5,921 nt of DNA from assembly GCA_029219125.1 (NCBI GenBank), contig JAQXSU010000065.1, forward strand, positions 1 to 5,921, read 5' to 3'. Below, piece by piece: positions 1 through 5,765 of the stretch; the first letter of the stretch is position 1; the number at the start of each line of letters is the position of its first letter. The notes beneath the pieces are model-generated. The model saw only the letters and a list, made by a program, of their open reading frames with translations. It ran no database searches and was not told the DNA's origin. The position numbers and the translations under genes were made by a program. Origin of the DNA: Bacillota bacterium. Its GTDB lineage: Bacteria; Bacillota; Clostridia; Peptostreptococcales; Anaerovoracaceae.

Positions 1-564
1 CTGCAGGAAAAGAACATCTTCAATTTCCTTCGAAACCTGCTCGCTGACAAAGGTTCTGCGGTAAATTTTCTCCAGAAGCATGCCCATTTCCTTCGGCACA
101 ATATAGTTCTGCAGCCCTGCTTCAGAGGCTTCTGCATCGAAAAGAAGACGGTTCAGCTTCGTGTCTGTGAGCCCGATGTTCCGGAATTCTTCCGCATAAG
201 CAGGAATTCCGAACCGTTTAATCAGCAGATTGGTGGCCGCATTATCGCTGATGGAGATCATCAGCTTGCATAGGGTGCGGATATCCACATCCAGTTCGTC
301 CGTAAACAGAGTCAGCGCACCGCAGATCGGAAGCTTGTCTTCCTGCCCCACATGGATCTTTTCATCCATGGTGCATTTTCCCTCACTTGCCCATTTGGAA
401 ATGCACATGAAAATGGGAAGTTTGATCACGCTGGCTGCCAGATACGGTTCATTTTCCTGATATCCCAGTTCTTCTCCGGTGATCAGGTTTTTATAATAAA
501 ATCCGGTATGCCCGGTCTGCTGTTTCATTCTGTCCAGAATGGACAGTTTCAATGTATCATTCAT
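1..564 (-). CDS. Class A beta-lactamase-like serine hydrolase (3' end outside window)
   Basis: The first 188 codons are visible and the frame stays open through position 1, so the C-terminal part, including any KTG-type motif, is missing. An S-x-x-K active site is seen as S45-V-I-K48 and an S-D-N motif at 106-108. The 61-residue distance between them is almost the same as Ser70 to Ser130 in class A beta-lactamases. The omega-loop region contains L137-N-R139 followed by D143 and E145, not the canonical E166-x-x-L-N. The N-terminus has no signal peptide or membrane segment, so the protein is probably cytoplasmic, unlike true secreted beta-lactamases. The ATG at 564 is set by AGGAGG at 573-578, 8 nt upstream, directly behind the stop of the preceding gene (14-nt gap), so co-transcription and coupled translation are likely. 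The fold assignment is firm; the substrate is unknown. A role as an amidase or peptidase on acylated or D-amino-acid compounds is inferred only from its neighbours. Antibiotic resistance is not suggested. Confidence 0.85.
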   Translation of the reverse strand, partial: MNDTLKLSILDRMKQQTGHTGFYYKNLITGEELGYQENEPYLAASVIKLPIFMCISKWASEGKCTMDEKIHVGQEDKLPICGALTLFTDELDVDIRTLCKLMISISDNAATNLLIKRFGIPAYAEEFRNIGLTDTKLNRLLFDAEASEAGLQNYIVPKEMGMLLEKIYRRTFVSEQVSKEIEDVLFLQ

Positions 565-572
565 ATATAACG

Positions 573-578
573 CCTCCT
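573..578 (-). promoter_or_regulatory. Ribosome binding site of the serine hydrolase gene
   Basis: AGGAGG lies directly after the TAG stop (581-579) of the upstream amidohydrolase gene and 8 nt before the ATG at 564. It fixes the start and indicates that ribosomes ending the upstream gene finish right at this site. Confidence 0.8.
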
Positions 579-1937
579 CTATCTTCTTACCGAACGGCCA
601 AGCCGGTTGTTGATAATCCGGTCATTCTGCAGAGCCACCCTGCCTCCGATGAGAACCCAGTCGAATCCCTCCGACGGAATCTGGCCGTCTTCAAAGGTGG
701 CGCGGTCCGTTACCCGGTTCAGATCGAAAATGACCACGTCCGCATCACTTCCCGGCAGGAAATTGCCTTTCTGCGGCAGATTCAGCCGCTCTGCCGCCAT
801 GGTTGACATCTTACGCACTCCGTCAGAGATGGAGATTTTGCCGGTTGCCATGTATTCGCGAATGAATTTGGCGAAGCTTCCGGAAGCACGAGGATGTCCT
901 TTTCCCTCCATACGAATGCCGTCACTGCCGATCATGACCAGCGGAGACAGAAGTGCCATTTCCACATCTTCCTTCTTCATAAAGTATCCGACGGTACCGG
1001 TATCCGGCGCTGTTTCCCGGAGCTCGTCGAAGATCTCTTTCGTACACCGCTTCCCGGCATACTTGCCGTTGACAATCAGAATGCTGTCATAGTCGGACTG
1101 ATAGCTTTCCAGGAATCCATCATCATAGGTCGTTGCACCAATCTCGGTACTGAAGGCTTCGTACGGATAACAGTCGCAGAGCATGTCAATGCCCCTGGCA
1201 CGATAGTCCTCTATATTGCTGAGAAGCTGCTGCATCTGGCCATATCCGCCCATGCTTCCGATATGCGAAAACTGCACCTTGACCTGGCCTTCCTGCCCCA
1301 TTCTGGCCAGTTCGTCCGCCGCATCAAAGACACCGTCCACATCCTTCCGGACGTGGGATGTCACCAGCTTGTCATCCTTCTGGCAGAGACGGATCAGTGC
1401 CAGGATTTCATCCCAGGTGGTTCCGGGTACGTATTTGACGCCGAAGGAAATGCCCAGACAGCCCTGATCCAGACAGGTACGTGCAGCTTCCTTCATTTCC
1501 CCAATTGCCGCAGCATCCACCGGTTTGTACTTATCCCGTTTGCCGTCCAGATTTCGCAGCCAGGTATGTCCTGCCATCAGTCCGATATTGACGGGCGCAC
1601 CGTCTCGATCTGCGATATCCAGATACCGCACGGGATCATAGTTGTTGGTGCCGCAGTTACCGCCGATGTCCAGGGTTACACCCATCCGCAGCGCTGATTC
1701 TGCCATGCCGGTTTCAATGGTATCCGTAATGGGATCATATTCGTCCTCATGCATATGGATATCTATGAAGCCCGGACAGACAATTTTTCCGGCTGCATTG
1801 ATCACCAGATCAGCCTCCGGTTCTTCTTCCGTCAGATTGGCAATCTTACCGTCTTCAATATATAGATTCATTACCTGATCAACATTCTGTTTCGGATCAA
1901 CAATATGCCCGTTTTTAATCAATACTTTTCTTCCCAC
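579..1937 (-). CDS. N-acyl-D-amino-acid deacylase-type amidohydrolase
   Basis: This 452-residue protein belongs to the metal-dependent amidohydrolase superfamily, D-aminoacylase branch, which hydrolyses N-acyl-D-amino acids to the free D-amino acid plus a carboxylate. Family landmarks are all present: an H-x-H pair at H61/H63 after PGFID, a Cys ligand at C95 in GGNCG, H195 in SHVR, H225 in FSHIGS, a YPY motif at 257-259, D339 in MIGSDG and HPR at 348-350. The 30-residue gap H195-H225 and 114-residue gap H225-D339 fit the zinc ligands I recall for Alcaligenes D-aminoacylase (His220, His250, Asp366). No signal peptide is visible, so it is cytoplasmic. It starts with GTG, supported by AAAGGAG 6 nt upstream. 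It lies 41 nt after the M20 gene and 14 nt before the serine hydrolase gene. It is somewhat shorter than many D-aminoacylases (about 480-530). Acyl group and side-chain preference cannot be read; D-glutamate deacylase or a dipeptidase-like activity is possible. Confidence 0.85.
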   Translation of the reverse strand: MGRKVLIKNGHIVDPKQNVDQVMNLYIEDGKIANLTEEEPEADLVINAAGKIVCPGFIDIHMHEDEYDPITDTIETGMAESALRMGVTLDIGGNCGTNNYDPVRYLDIADRDGAPVNIGLMAGHTWLRNLDGKRDKYKPVDAAAIGEMKEAARTCLDQGCLGISFGVKYVPGTTWDEILALIRLCQKDDKLVTSHVRKDVDGVFDAADELARMGQEGQVKVQFSHIGSMGGYGQMQQLLSNIEDYRARGIDMLCDCYPYEAFSTEIGATTYDDGFLESYQSDYDSILIVNGKYAGKRCTKEIFDELRETAPDTGTVGYFMKKEDVEMALLSPLVMIGSDGIRMEGKGHPRASGSFAKFIREYMATGKISISDGVRKMSTMAAERLNLPQKGNFLPGSDADVVIFDLNRVTDRATFEDGQIPSEGFDWVLIGGRVALQNDRIINNRLGRSVRR

Positions 1938-1943
1938 CTCGAA

Positions 1944-1950
1944 CTCCTTT
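1944..1950 (-). promoter_or_regulatory. Ribosome binding site that fixes a GTG start
   Basis: AAAGGAG sits 6 nt before GTG at 1937-1935. No in-frame ATG lies near it, and the protein beginning here matches the usual N-terminal beta strand of amidohydrolases (VLIKNGHIVDP). The GTG start is therefore preferred. Confidence 0.75.
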
Positions 1951-1978
1951 CACTTTTTCGTCTGATTTCCTGTCTTGT

Positions 1979-3169
1979 TCAGGGTTCAAGCAGCGCCAGC
2001 ACATTCTTTACCTGAAGCACCACACCAATCATCAGGCAACGCTCATCAATCTGAAAACAGCTGTTATGCAGCACCGGCCTCCGCTCCGGTGCGGTTTCCG
2101 GGCTGCTGCAGCCCAGATGAAAATAACATGCCGGACGTGCTGATGCAAAATACGAAAAGTCTTCACATCCCAGTTCCGGTACTTCCTCCCGAAACACATT
2201 TTTCTCTCCCAGAAGTTCCTTCGCATTTCGCTCCACTGCAGCTGTCACTGTATCATCATTGATCAGTGGTCCGTAGCTTTCGGTCACATGAAAGTCCACA
2301 TCCGCACCCATGACCCGCCCGATGCCTTCTGCTGTCGTCCGGATTCGATTTCGTACCTCAATCCGTGTGTTTGGATCCAGCGTGCGGATAATGCCGGACA
2401 TTTCCACACAGTCTGCAATCTGGTTGCGAACCGTACCGCCATGAATCTTTCCGATGGAGCAGACTGCAGAATTCGTCGGAGCCACATTACGGCTGATCAC
2501 CGATTGAATCCCGTTCAGAATGGCTGCAGCTGCCAGAATGCTGTCCACTCCGGCCTCCGGCTGTGCACCGTGTGAACCTTTTCCGTGCACTGTAATGTCG
2601 ATCATATCAGAAGCTGCATACATTTTTCCATATCGAATGCCCACCTGGCCGGCTTCATACTCCGGTGCCACATGAAGTCCCAGCATATAGTCTACATGCG
2701 GATTTTCCAGGCATCCCGCTTCAATCATCCGCTCTGCACCGCCAATGGATTCTTCTGCCGGCTGAAAGAAGAACTTCACCGTCCCCTTCAGCTGACTTCG
2801 CATCCCGGAAAGTACCCTGGCTGTGCCCATCAGGATAGCTGCATGTGCATCATGTCCGCAGGCATGCATAACACCCGGGATCTTCGATGCATACGGCAGC
2901 CCGGTTTCCTCCTGCACAGGCAGCGCATCGATATCTGCCCGCAGTCCGACCACAGGCCCATGACTGTCTCCCTGCAGTACCGCAACTATTCCGGTCCCGT
3001 CGAGAACCATATCATATGGAATTCCCCATTGTTCCAGTTTTTCCGCCAGATACGCTGCACTCTCTTCCTCGTGTTCGGATAAACCCGGATACTGATGAAG
3101 GTGTCTGCGGATTTCCTGAATCTCCTTTTCCAGCCCTTTGTCTTCGAAAAATCTGTTCTCTGCTGTCAT
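1979..3169 (-). CDS. M20-family N-acyl-amino-acid amidohydrolase
   Basis: This 396-residue protein is a complete M20D-type metallohydrolase (hippurate hydrolase / IAA-amino acid hydrolase / N-acetyl-diaminopimelate deacetylase group), which cleaves an acyl group from amino acids. The metal site is visible: C104 and H106 in HACGHDAH, E140 with catalytic partner E139 in FFQPAEE, H166 in LGLHV and H368 in VLHNSCF. D79 and D81 lie in RADIDALP. The dimerisation/lid domain follows E140, with GKGSHGAQP in its first half. There is no signal peptide, so it is cytoplasmic. The ATG at 3169 is the only reasonable start, since an in-frame TGA lies at 3196-3194. It is the first gene after its own promoter and heads a likely three-gene operon. 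Substrate within M20D is not resolved. In Bacillus subtilis, M20 relatives (YtnL/SndA) deacetylate N-acetyl-S-alkylcysteines, which would suit the cysteine-synthesis neighbours, but that is only an inference. Confidence 0.92.
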   Translation of the reverse strand: MTAENRFFEDKGLEKEIQEIRRHLHQYPGLSEHEEESAAYLAEKLEQWGIPYDMVLDGTGIVAVLQGDSHGPVVGLRADIDALPVQEETGLPYASKIPGVMHACGHDAHAAILMGTARVLSGMRSQLKGTVKFFFQPAEESIGGAERMIEAGCLENPHVDYMLGLHVAPEYEAGQVGIRYGKMYAASDMIDITVHGKGSHGAQPEAGVDSILAAAAILNGIQSVISRNVAPTNSAVCSIGKIHGGTVRNQIADCVEMSGIIRTLDPNTRIEVRNRIRTTAEGIGRVMGADVDFHVTESYGPLINDDTVTAAVERNAKELLGEKNVFREEVPELGCEDFSYFASARPACYFHLGCSSPETAPERRPVLHNSCFQIDERCLMIGVVLQVKNVLALLEP

Positions 3170-3177
3170 ATTATCAT
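3166..3177 (-). other. Three-codon minicistron overlapping the M20 gene start
   Basis: ATG-ATA-ATA-TGA begins at 3177 with AAAGGA (3189-3184) exactly 6 nt upstream, ideal spacing. Its TGA overlaps the ATG of the M20 gene in the pattern ATGA. The same AAAGGA is 14 nt from the M20 ATG, longer than usual, although an AGG at 3182-3180 is 10 nt away. The arrangement could be translational coupling through a minimal peptide (Met-Ile-Ile), or chance. Confidence 0.3.
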
Positions 3178-3207
3178 AACCTGTCCTTTCAGATCACACC
3201 TGATACC

Positions 3208-3236
3208 ATTATATCCCATTCAAGTGTAAATGAAAA
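3208..3236 (-). promoter_or_regulatory. Sigma-A-type promoter of the three-hydrolase unit
   Basis: A perfect TATAAT -10 box lies at 3213-3208. The -35 TTTTCA (4 of 6 consensus bases) lies at 3236-3231, with a spacer of exactly 17 nt. Transcription would start near 3201, leaving a leader of about 30 nt before the M20 ATG. It stands directly after the cysK terminator, as expected for a new transcription unit. No operator-like inverted repeat was seen here. Confidence 0.7.
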
Positions 3237-3238
3237 GC

Positions 3239-3274
3239 AAAAAATCACCGGAACGTGTCATTCGCTCCGGTGAT
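3239..3274 (-). terminator. Rho-independent terminator after cysK
   Basis: In minus-strand RNA, arms 3274-3263 and 3255-3244 form a 12-bp stem with one G-U pair, around a 7-nt loop (3262-3256). A run of six T (3244-3239) follows. It begins 24 nt after the cysK stop, so it should end the metY-cysK transcript and separate it from the hydrolase genes. Confidence 0.9.
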
Positions 3275-3298
3275 AAATTATATCAGCATTTTATACAG

Positions 3299-4231
3299 TT
3301 ATTCTGCGAACAGCGGCGTGGACAGGTATCTGTCGCCGGTATCCGGCAGCAGTGCCACGATGGTCTTGCCCTTGTTTTCCGGGCGCTTTGCCAGCGCAAT
3401 GGCGGCGAAGGCTGCTGCACCGGAGGAAATACCCACCAGTACCCCTTCTTTCCTGCCGATAAGCTTTCCGGTTGCAAAGGCGTCCTCATTGGAGACTGCG
3501 ATGATTTCATCATAAACCGCGGTATTCAGCACATCCGGTACGAAGCCTGCGCCAATTCCCTGGATTTTGTGGGCACCGGCCACACCTGTGGACAGGACCG
3601 CAGAAGAAGCCGGCTCCACCGCCACGATCTTGACGTCCGGATTTTGCGCCTTCAGGTATTCGCCGACACCCGTCAGCGTACCGCCGGTACCGACGCCCGC
3701 GACAAAGATATCCACTTTACCATCCGTGTCCTCATAAATCTCCGGGCCGGTGGTTTCTCTGTGTGCCTTCGGATTGGCCGGATTGACAAACTGCCCAGGA
3801 ATGAAACTGTCCGGAATCTCCGCCGCCAGCTCATCCGCCTTGGCGATGGCACCCTTCATACCCTTGGCACCTTCGGTGAGAACCAGTTCCGCCCCGTATG
3901 CCTTCATCAGCTGACGGCGTTCCACGGACATGGTCTCGGGCATTACGATGATGATCCGGTAGCCTCTGGCAGCAGCCACAGCAGCCAGGCCGATTCCGGT
4001 GTTGCCGGAGGTCGGTTCGATAATGACGGAGCCCGGCTTCAGCGTTCCGCTTGCCTCAGCCTCATCGATCATGGTCTTTGCGATACGGTCTTTCACAGAA
4101 CCACCCGGATTGAAGTATTCCAGCTTCGCCAGTACGGTGGCCTCCAGGCCCAGTTCCTTCTCGATATTGGTAAGTTCTAACAGCGGTGTTTTTCCGATCA
4201 GCTGATCGGCAGATTTATAAATGACAGACAT
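3299..4231 (-). CDS. cysK: Cysteine synthase A (O-acetylserine sulfhydrylase)
   Basis: CysK is a cytoplasmic PLP enzyme that converts O-acetyl-L-serine and sulfide into L-cysteine and acetate. The 310-residue protein has the usual length. The PLP lysine is K47 in NPGGSVKDR, the substrate loop TSGNTG is at 74-79, the phosphate-binding GTGGT at 181-185, GIGAGFVP at 225-232, and SSG at 269-271 for the pyridine nitrogen. The ATG at 4231 is chosen because AAAGGAG lies 8 nt upstream. An in-frame TTG at 4249 would place the ribosome binding site inside the coding sequence. The gene follows metY by 48 nt with no hairpin between, and ends at a strong terminator, so metY-cysK is one transcript under the metY leader. 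The alternatives, cystathionine beta-synthase or CysM, fit less well given the length and motifs. In B. subtilis, CysK also acts as partner of the repressor CymR, relevant to the operator found upstream. Confidence 0.96.
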   Translation of the reverse strand: MSVIYKSADQLIGKTPLLELTNIEKELGLEATVLAKLEYFNPGGSVKDRIAKTMIDEAEASGTLKPGSVIIEPTSGNTGIGLAAVAAARGYRIIIVMPETMSVERRQLMKAYGAELVLTEGAKGMKGAIAKADELAAEIPDSFIPGQFVNPANPKAHRETTGPEIYEDTDGKVDIFVAGVGTGGTLTGVGEYLKAQNPDVKIVAVEPASSAVLSTGVAGAHKIQGIGAGFVPDVLNTAVYDEIIAVSNEDAFATGKLIGRKEGVLVGISSGAAAFAAIALAKRPENKGKTIVALLPDTGDRYLSTPLFAE

Positions 4232-4239
4232 AATGCTTT

Positions 4240-4246
4240 CTCCTTT
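4240..4246 (-). promoter_or_regulatory. Ribosome binding site that fixes the cysK start
   Basis: AAAGGAG is 8 nt before ATG 4231. It overlaps the codons of the six-residue extension that would follow from the in-frame TTG at 4249, which argues against that longer start. Confidence 0.8.
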
Positions 4247-4279
4247 CAAAATCCATTCTCTCGATGTTATGATTCTATC

Positions 4280-5572
4280 TTACGCTTTTTTTGCTACGGC
4301 GTCAAATCCTCTCTGCAGATCGGCGATGATGTCGTCGATGTGTTCGGTTCCGATGGAAAGACGGATGGTGTTCGGCTTAATGCCCTGATCCAGCAGTTCT
4401 TCTTCGGTCAGCTGGCTGTGGGTTGTGGTTGCCGGGTGGATCACCAGACTCTTCACGTCGGCTACATTGGCCAGCAGGGAGAAGATCTTCAGATTGTCGA
4501 TGAACTTATGGGCTTCGGCCTGTCCGCCTTTGATTTCGAAGGTGAAGATGGATGCGCCGCCGTTCGGGAAGTATTTCTCATACAGTGCGTGATCCGGATG
4601 ATCCGGCAGAGATGGATGGTTGACCTTTTCCACCTGCGGATGGTTCTTCAGGAAGTCGATCACATTCTTCGTGTTTTCTGCGTGGCGTTCCAGACGGAGA
4701 GACAGGGTTTCCACGCCCTGCAGCAGCAGGAAAGCCGCAAACGGAGAAATGGTGGCGCCGGTATCTCGCAGCAGGATGGCCCGGATATATGTCACGAAGG
4801 CTGCCGGACCTGCAGCTGCCGTAAAGGATACGCCGTGATAGCTCGGGTTCGGTGCTGCGATGGCAGGATAGTTGCCGGAGGCTGCCCAGTCGAACTTGCC
4901 GGAATCCACGATGATGCCGCCCAGGGTCGTTCCGTGTCCGCCCAGGAACTTGGTTGCGGAATGTACGACGATATCTGCGCCGTGTTCGATCGGCCGGATC
5001 AGATATGGCGTACCGAAGGTATTATCCACTACCAGCGGCAGACCATGCTTATGAGCCAGTTCTGCCACCGCATCGAGATCCGGAATGTCGCTGTTCGGAT
5101 TACCCAGGGTTTCGATGTAGATGGCTCTGGTGTTTTCCTGAATGGCTGATTCCACTTCCTTCAGATTATGTACATCCACGAAAGTCGCGGTGATACCGAA
5201 ATTAGGAAGTGTGTGGGCCAGCAGATTGTAACTGCCGCCATAGATGGTTTTCTGTGCCACGATGTGACCACCGTTCTGTGCCAGCGCCTGAATCACATAG
5301 GTAATGGCTGCTGCACCGGATGCCAGTGCCAGAGCGGCTACGCCGCCTTCCAGAGCTGCCACTCTCTTCTCCAGCACATCCTGGGTGGAGTTAGTCAGAC
5401 GGCCGTAAATGTTTCCTGCATCTGCCAGACCGAATCTTGCTGCCGCATGCGCGCTGTCGTGGAATACGTAAGAAGTCGTTGCGTAAATTGGGACGGCTCT
5501 TGCATTGGTTGCCGGATCTGGGGTTTCCTGACCTACGTGGAGCTGTAATGTTTCAAATTTATATTCAGACAT
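4280..5572 (-). CDS. metY: O-acetyl-L-homoserine sulfhydrylase
   Basis: MetY is a PLP enzyme of the Cys/Met metabolism (gamma family) group. It joins O-acetyl-L-homoserine with sulfide to give L-homocysteine, the direct-sulfhydrylation route to methionine. The 430-residue protein matches the family's usual 425-430 residues and starts with the typical FETLQLHVGQ segment. Visible sites are YGR at 56-58, SGAAA at 85-89, YGGSYN at 111-116, D183 in VVDNTFGTP, and the PLP lysine K208 in SATKFLGGHG. The long insert between K208 and the C-terminal domain (residues about 220-260, with NYPAIAAPNPSYHG) separates MetY from MetB/MetC. The ATG at 5572 is preferred: AAAGGA lies 9 nt upstream and homology begins here. 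An upstream in-frame TTG at 5683 has no good ribosome site and overlaps a better leader ORF. It is first in a metY-cysK operon, preceded by a Cys-rich leader peptide and an operator-like repeat, both pointing to control by cysteine status. Confidence 0.95.
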   Translation of the reverse strand: MSEYKFETLQLHVGQETPDPATNARAVPIYATTSYVFHDSAHAAARFGLADAGNIYGRLTNSTQDVLEKRVAALEGGVAALALASGAAAITYVIQALAQNGGHIVAQKTIYGGSYNLLAHTLPNFGITATFVDVHNLKEVESAIQENTRAIYIETLGNPNSDIPDLDAVAELAHKHGLPLVVDNTFGTPYLIRPIEHGADIVVHSATKFLGGHGTTLGGIIVDSGKFDWAASGNYPAIAAPNPSYHGVSFTAAAGPAAFVTYIRAILLRDTGATISPFAAFLLLQGVETLSLRLERHAENTKNVIDFLKNHPQVEKVNHPSLPDHPDHALYEKYFPNGGASIFTFEIKGGQAEAHKFIDNLKIFSLLANVADVKSLVIHPATTTHSQLTEEELLDQGIKPNTIRLSIGTEHIDDIIADLQRGFDAVAKKA

Positions 5573-5581
5573 GTTTTTCTT

Positions 5582-5587
5582 TCCTTT
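5582..5587 (-). promoter_or_regulatory. Ribosome binding site of metY
   Basis: AAAGGA lies 9 nt before ATG 5572, within the purine run CGGAAAGGAAAG (5590-5579). The GGAAA element occurs twice in this run. Both copies are complementary to UUUCC inside the upstream leader ORF, so this site may be masked in the mRNA. Confidence 0.7.
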
Positions 5588-5661
5588 CCGTTCGTTCAAA
5601 TGTTCTGCATCAATTTTCAGATTGCCCGCCAGGGCAGCAGCACATTCGTCCAAATCGGAAA
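5585..5661 (-). promoter_or_regulatory. Possible anti-Shine-Dalgarno pairing in the metY leader
   Basis: UUUCCG at 5661-5656, in codons 12-14 of the leader peptide ORF, is exactly complementary to CGGAAA at 5590-5585, which overlaps the metY ribosome binding site. The 6-bp helix would reduce metY translation. It lies 14 nt upstream of the first of three Cys codons, where a stalled ribosome would cover or disturb it. A small separate hairpin, TGCCC/GGGCA (5636-5632 with 5627-5623), starts in the third Cys codon. Mechanism is inferred; only the complementarity is seen. Confidence 0.4.
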
Positions 5662-5696
5662 TTGGCACGTACAAGTTCTTCAAAGTAATGCTTCAT
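5610..5696 (-). CDS. Cys-rich leader peptide upstream of metY (28 aa)
   Basis: A short ORF of 28 codons plus TGA lies in the metY 5' leader, in a different frame from metY, and ends 37 nt before its ATG. It starts with MKHYFEEL, is rich in Arg and Phe in the middle (R10, F13, R14, F15, R17), and carries three consecutive TGC codons at Cys19-21, followed by PGG. It has AAAGGAG at 5712-5706, 9 nt before the ATG, and begins about 34 nt after the expected transcription start. Three adjacent Cys codons just before sulfur-assimilation genes are the hallmark of a tRNA-Cys-sensing leader. Polycysteine upstream ORFs that act as cysteine-responsive attenuators are known from mycobacteria. The peptide itself is probably not functional after synthesis; the act of translation would be the signal. 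I do not recognise a named family. Coding is supported by start, ribosome site, position and Cys run, but a chance ORF of this size cannot be excluded from one sequence. Confidence 0.7.
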   Translation of the reverse strand: MKHYFEELVRANFRFGRMCCCPGGQSEN

Positions 5697-5705
5697 CCAA
5701 GTTGT

Positions 5706-5712
5706 CTCCTTT
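5706..5712 (-). promoter_or_regulatory. Ribosome binding site of the Cys-rich leader peptide
   Basis: AAAGGAG is a near-perfect site 9 nt before ATG 5696. It is as strong as those of the main genes here and is the best reason to think the leader ORF is translated. It also favours this ORF over a TTG at 5683 in the metY frame. Confidence 0.75.
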
Positions 5713-5736
5713 CGACCTGCCATTTAGGATAGTCTT

Positions 5737-5765
5737 ATATTAACATAGTAAACCTATATTGTCAA
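5737..5765 (-). promoter_or_regulatory. Sigma-A-type promoter of the metY-cysK operon
   Basis: A perfect TTGACA -35 lies at 5765-5760, then a 17-nt spacer, then TAATAT at 5742-5737 (4 of 6). TG one base upstream of the -10 (5745-5744) gives an extended -10 element. Transcription should start near 5730-5733, leaving about 160 nt of leader before metY. The promoter directly follows the terminator of the preceding gene. Its -35 is buried in an inverted repeat. Confidence 0.85.

Noticed and set aside
894..1697. Long plus-strand open frame opposite the D-aminoacylase gene (267 codons)
   Set aside because: It is antisense to a complete amidohydrolase with all metal ligands. No ribosome site, promoter or family motif supports it. 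The same holds for the plus-strand frame at 4340-5149 opposite metY.
3230..4180. Long plus-strand open frame opposite cysK (316 codons)
   Set aside because: It is antisense to a clear cysK, has no recognisable domain and reads as low-meaning Arg/His/Cys-rich sequence typical of a mirror frame.
4232..4249. A six-residue extension of CysK from TTG 4249
   Set aside because: The extension codons themselves contain the AAAGGAG ribosome site for ATG 4231, and CysK proteins normally start at the MSVIYKSA-like segment.
4232..4279. A terminator or promoter between metY and cysK
   Set aside because: The 48-nt gap has no stable hairpin with a T-run and no convincing -35/-10 pair, so the two genes are best read as one transcript.
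5573..5683. A 37-residue N-terminal extension of MetY from an in-frame TTG at 5683
   Set aside because: It would make the protein 467 residues, beyond the family's usual length. No good ribosome site precedes the TTG, while AAAGGA stands 9 nt before ATG 5572 where homology begins, and the region codes the Cys-rich leader peptide in another frame.
5573..5733. A T-box or SAM riboswitch in the metY leader
   Set aside because: The leader is only about 160 nt, lacks a T-box core (TGGnACCGCG-like) and any intrinsic terminator before metY, and most of it is taken by the leader ORF.
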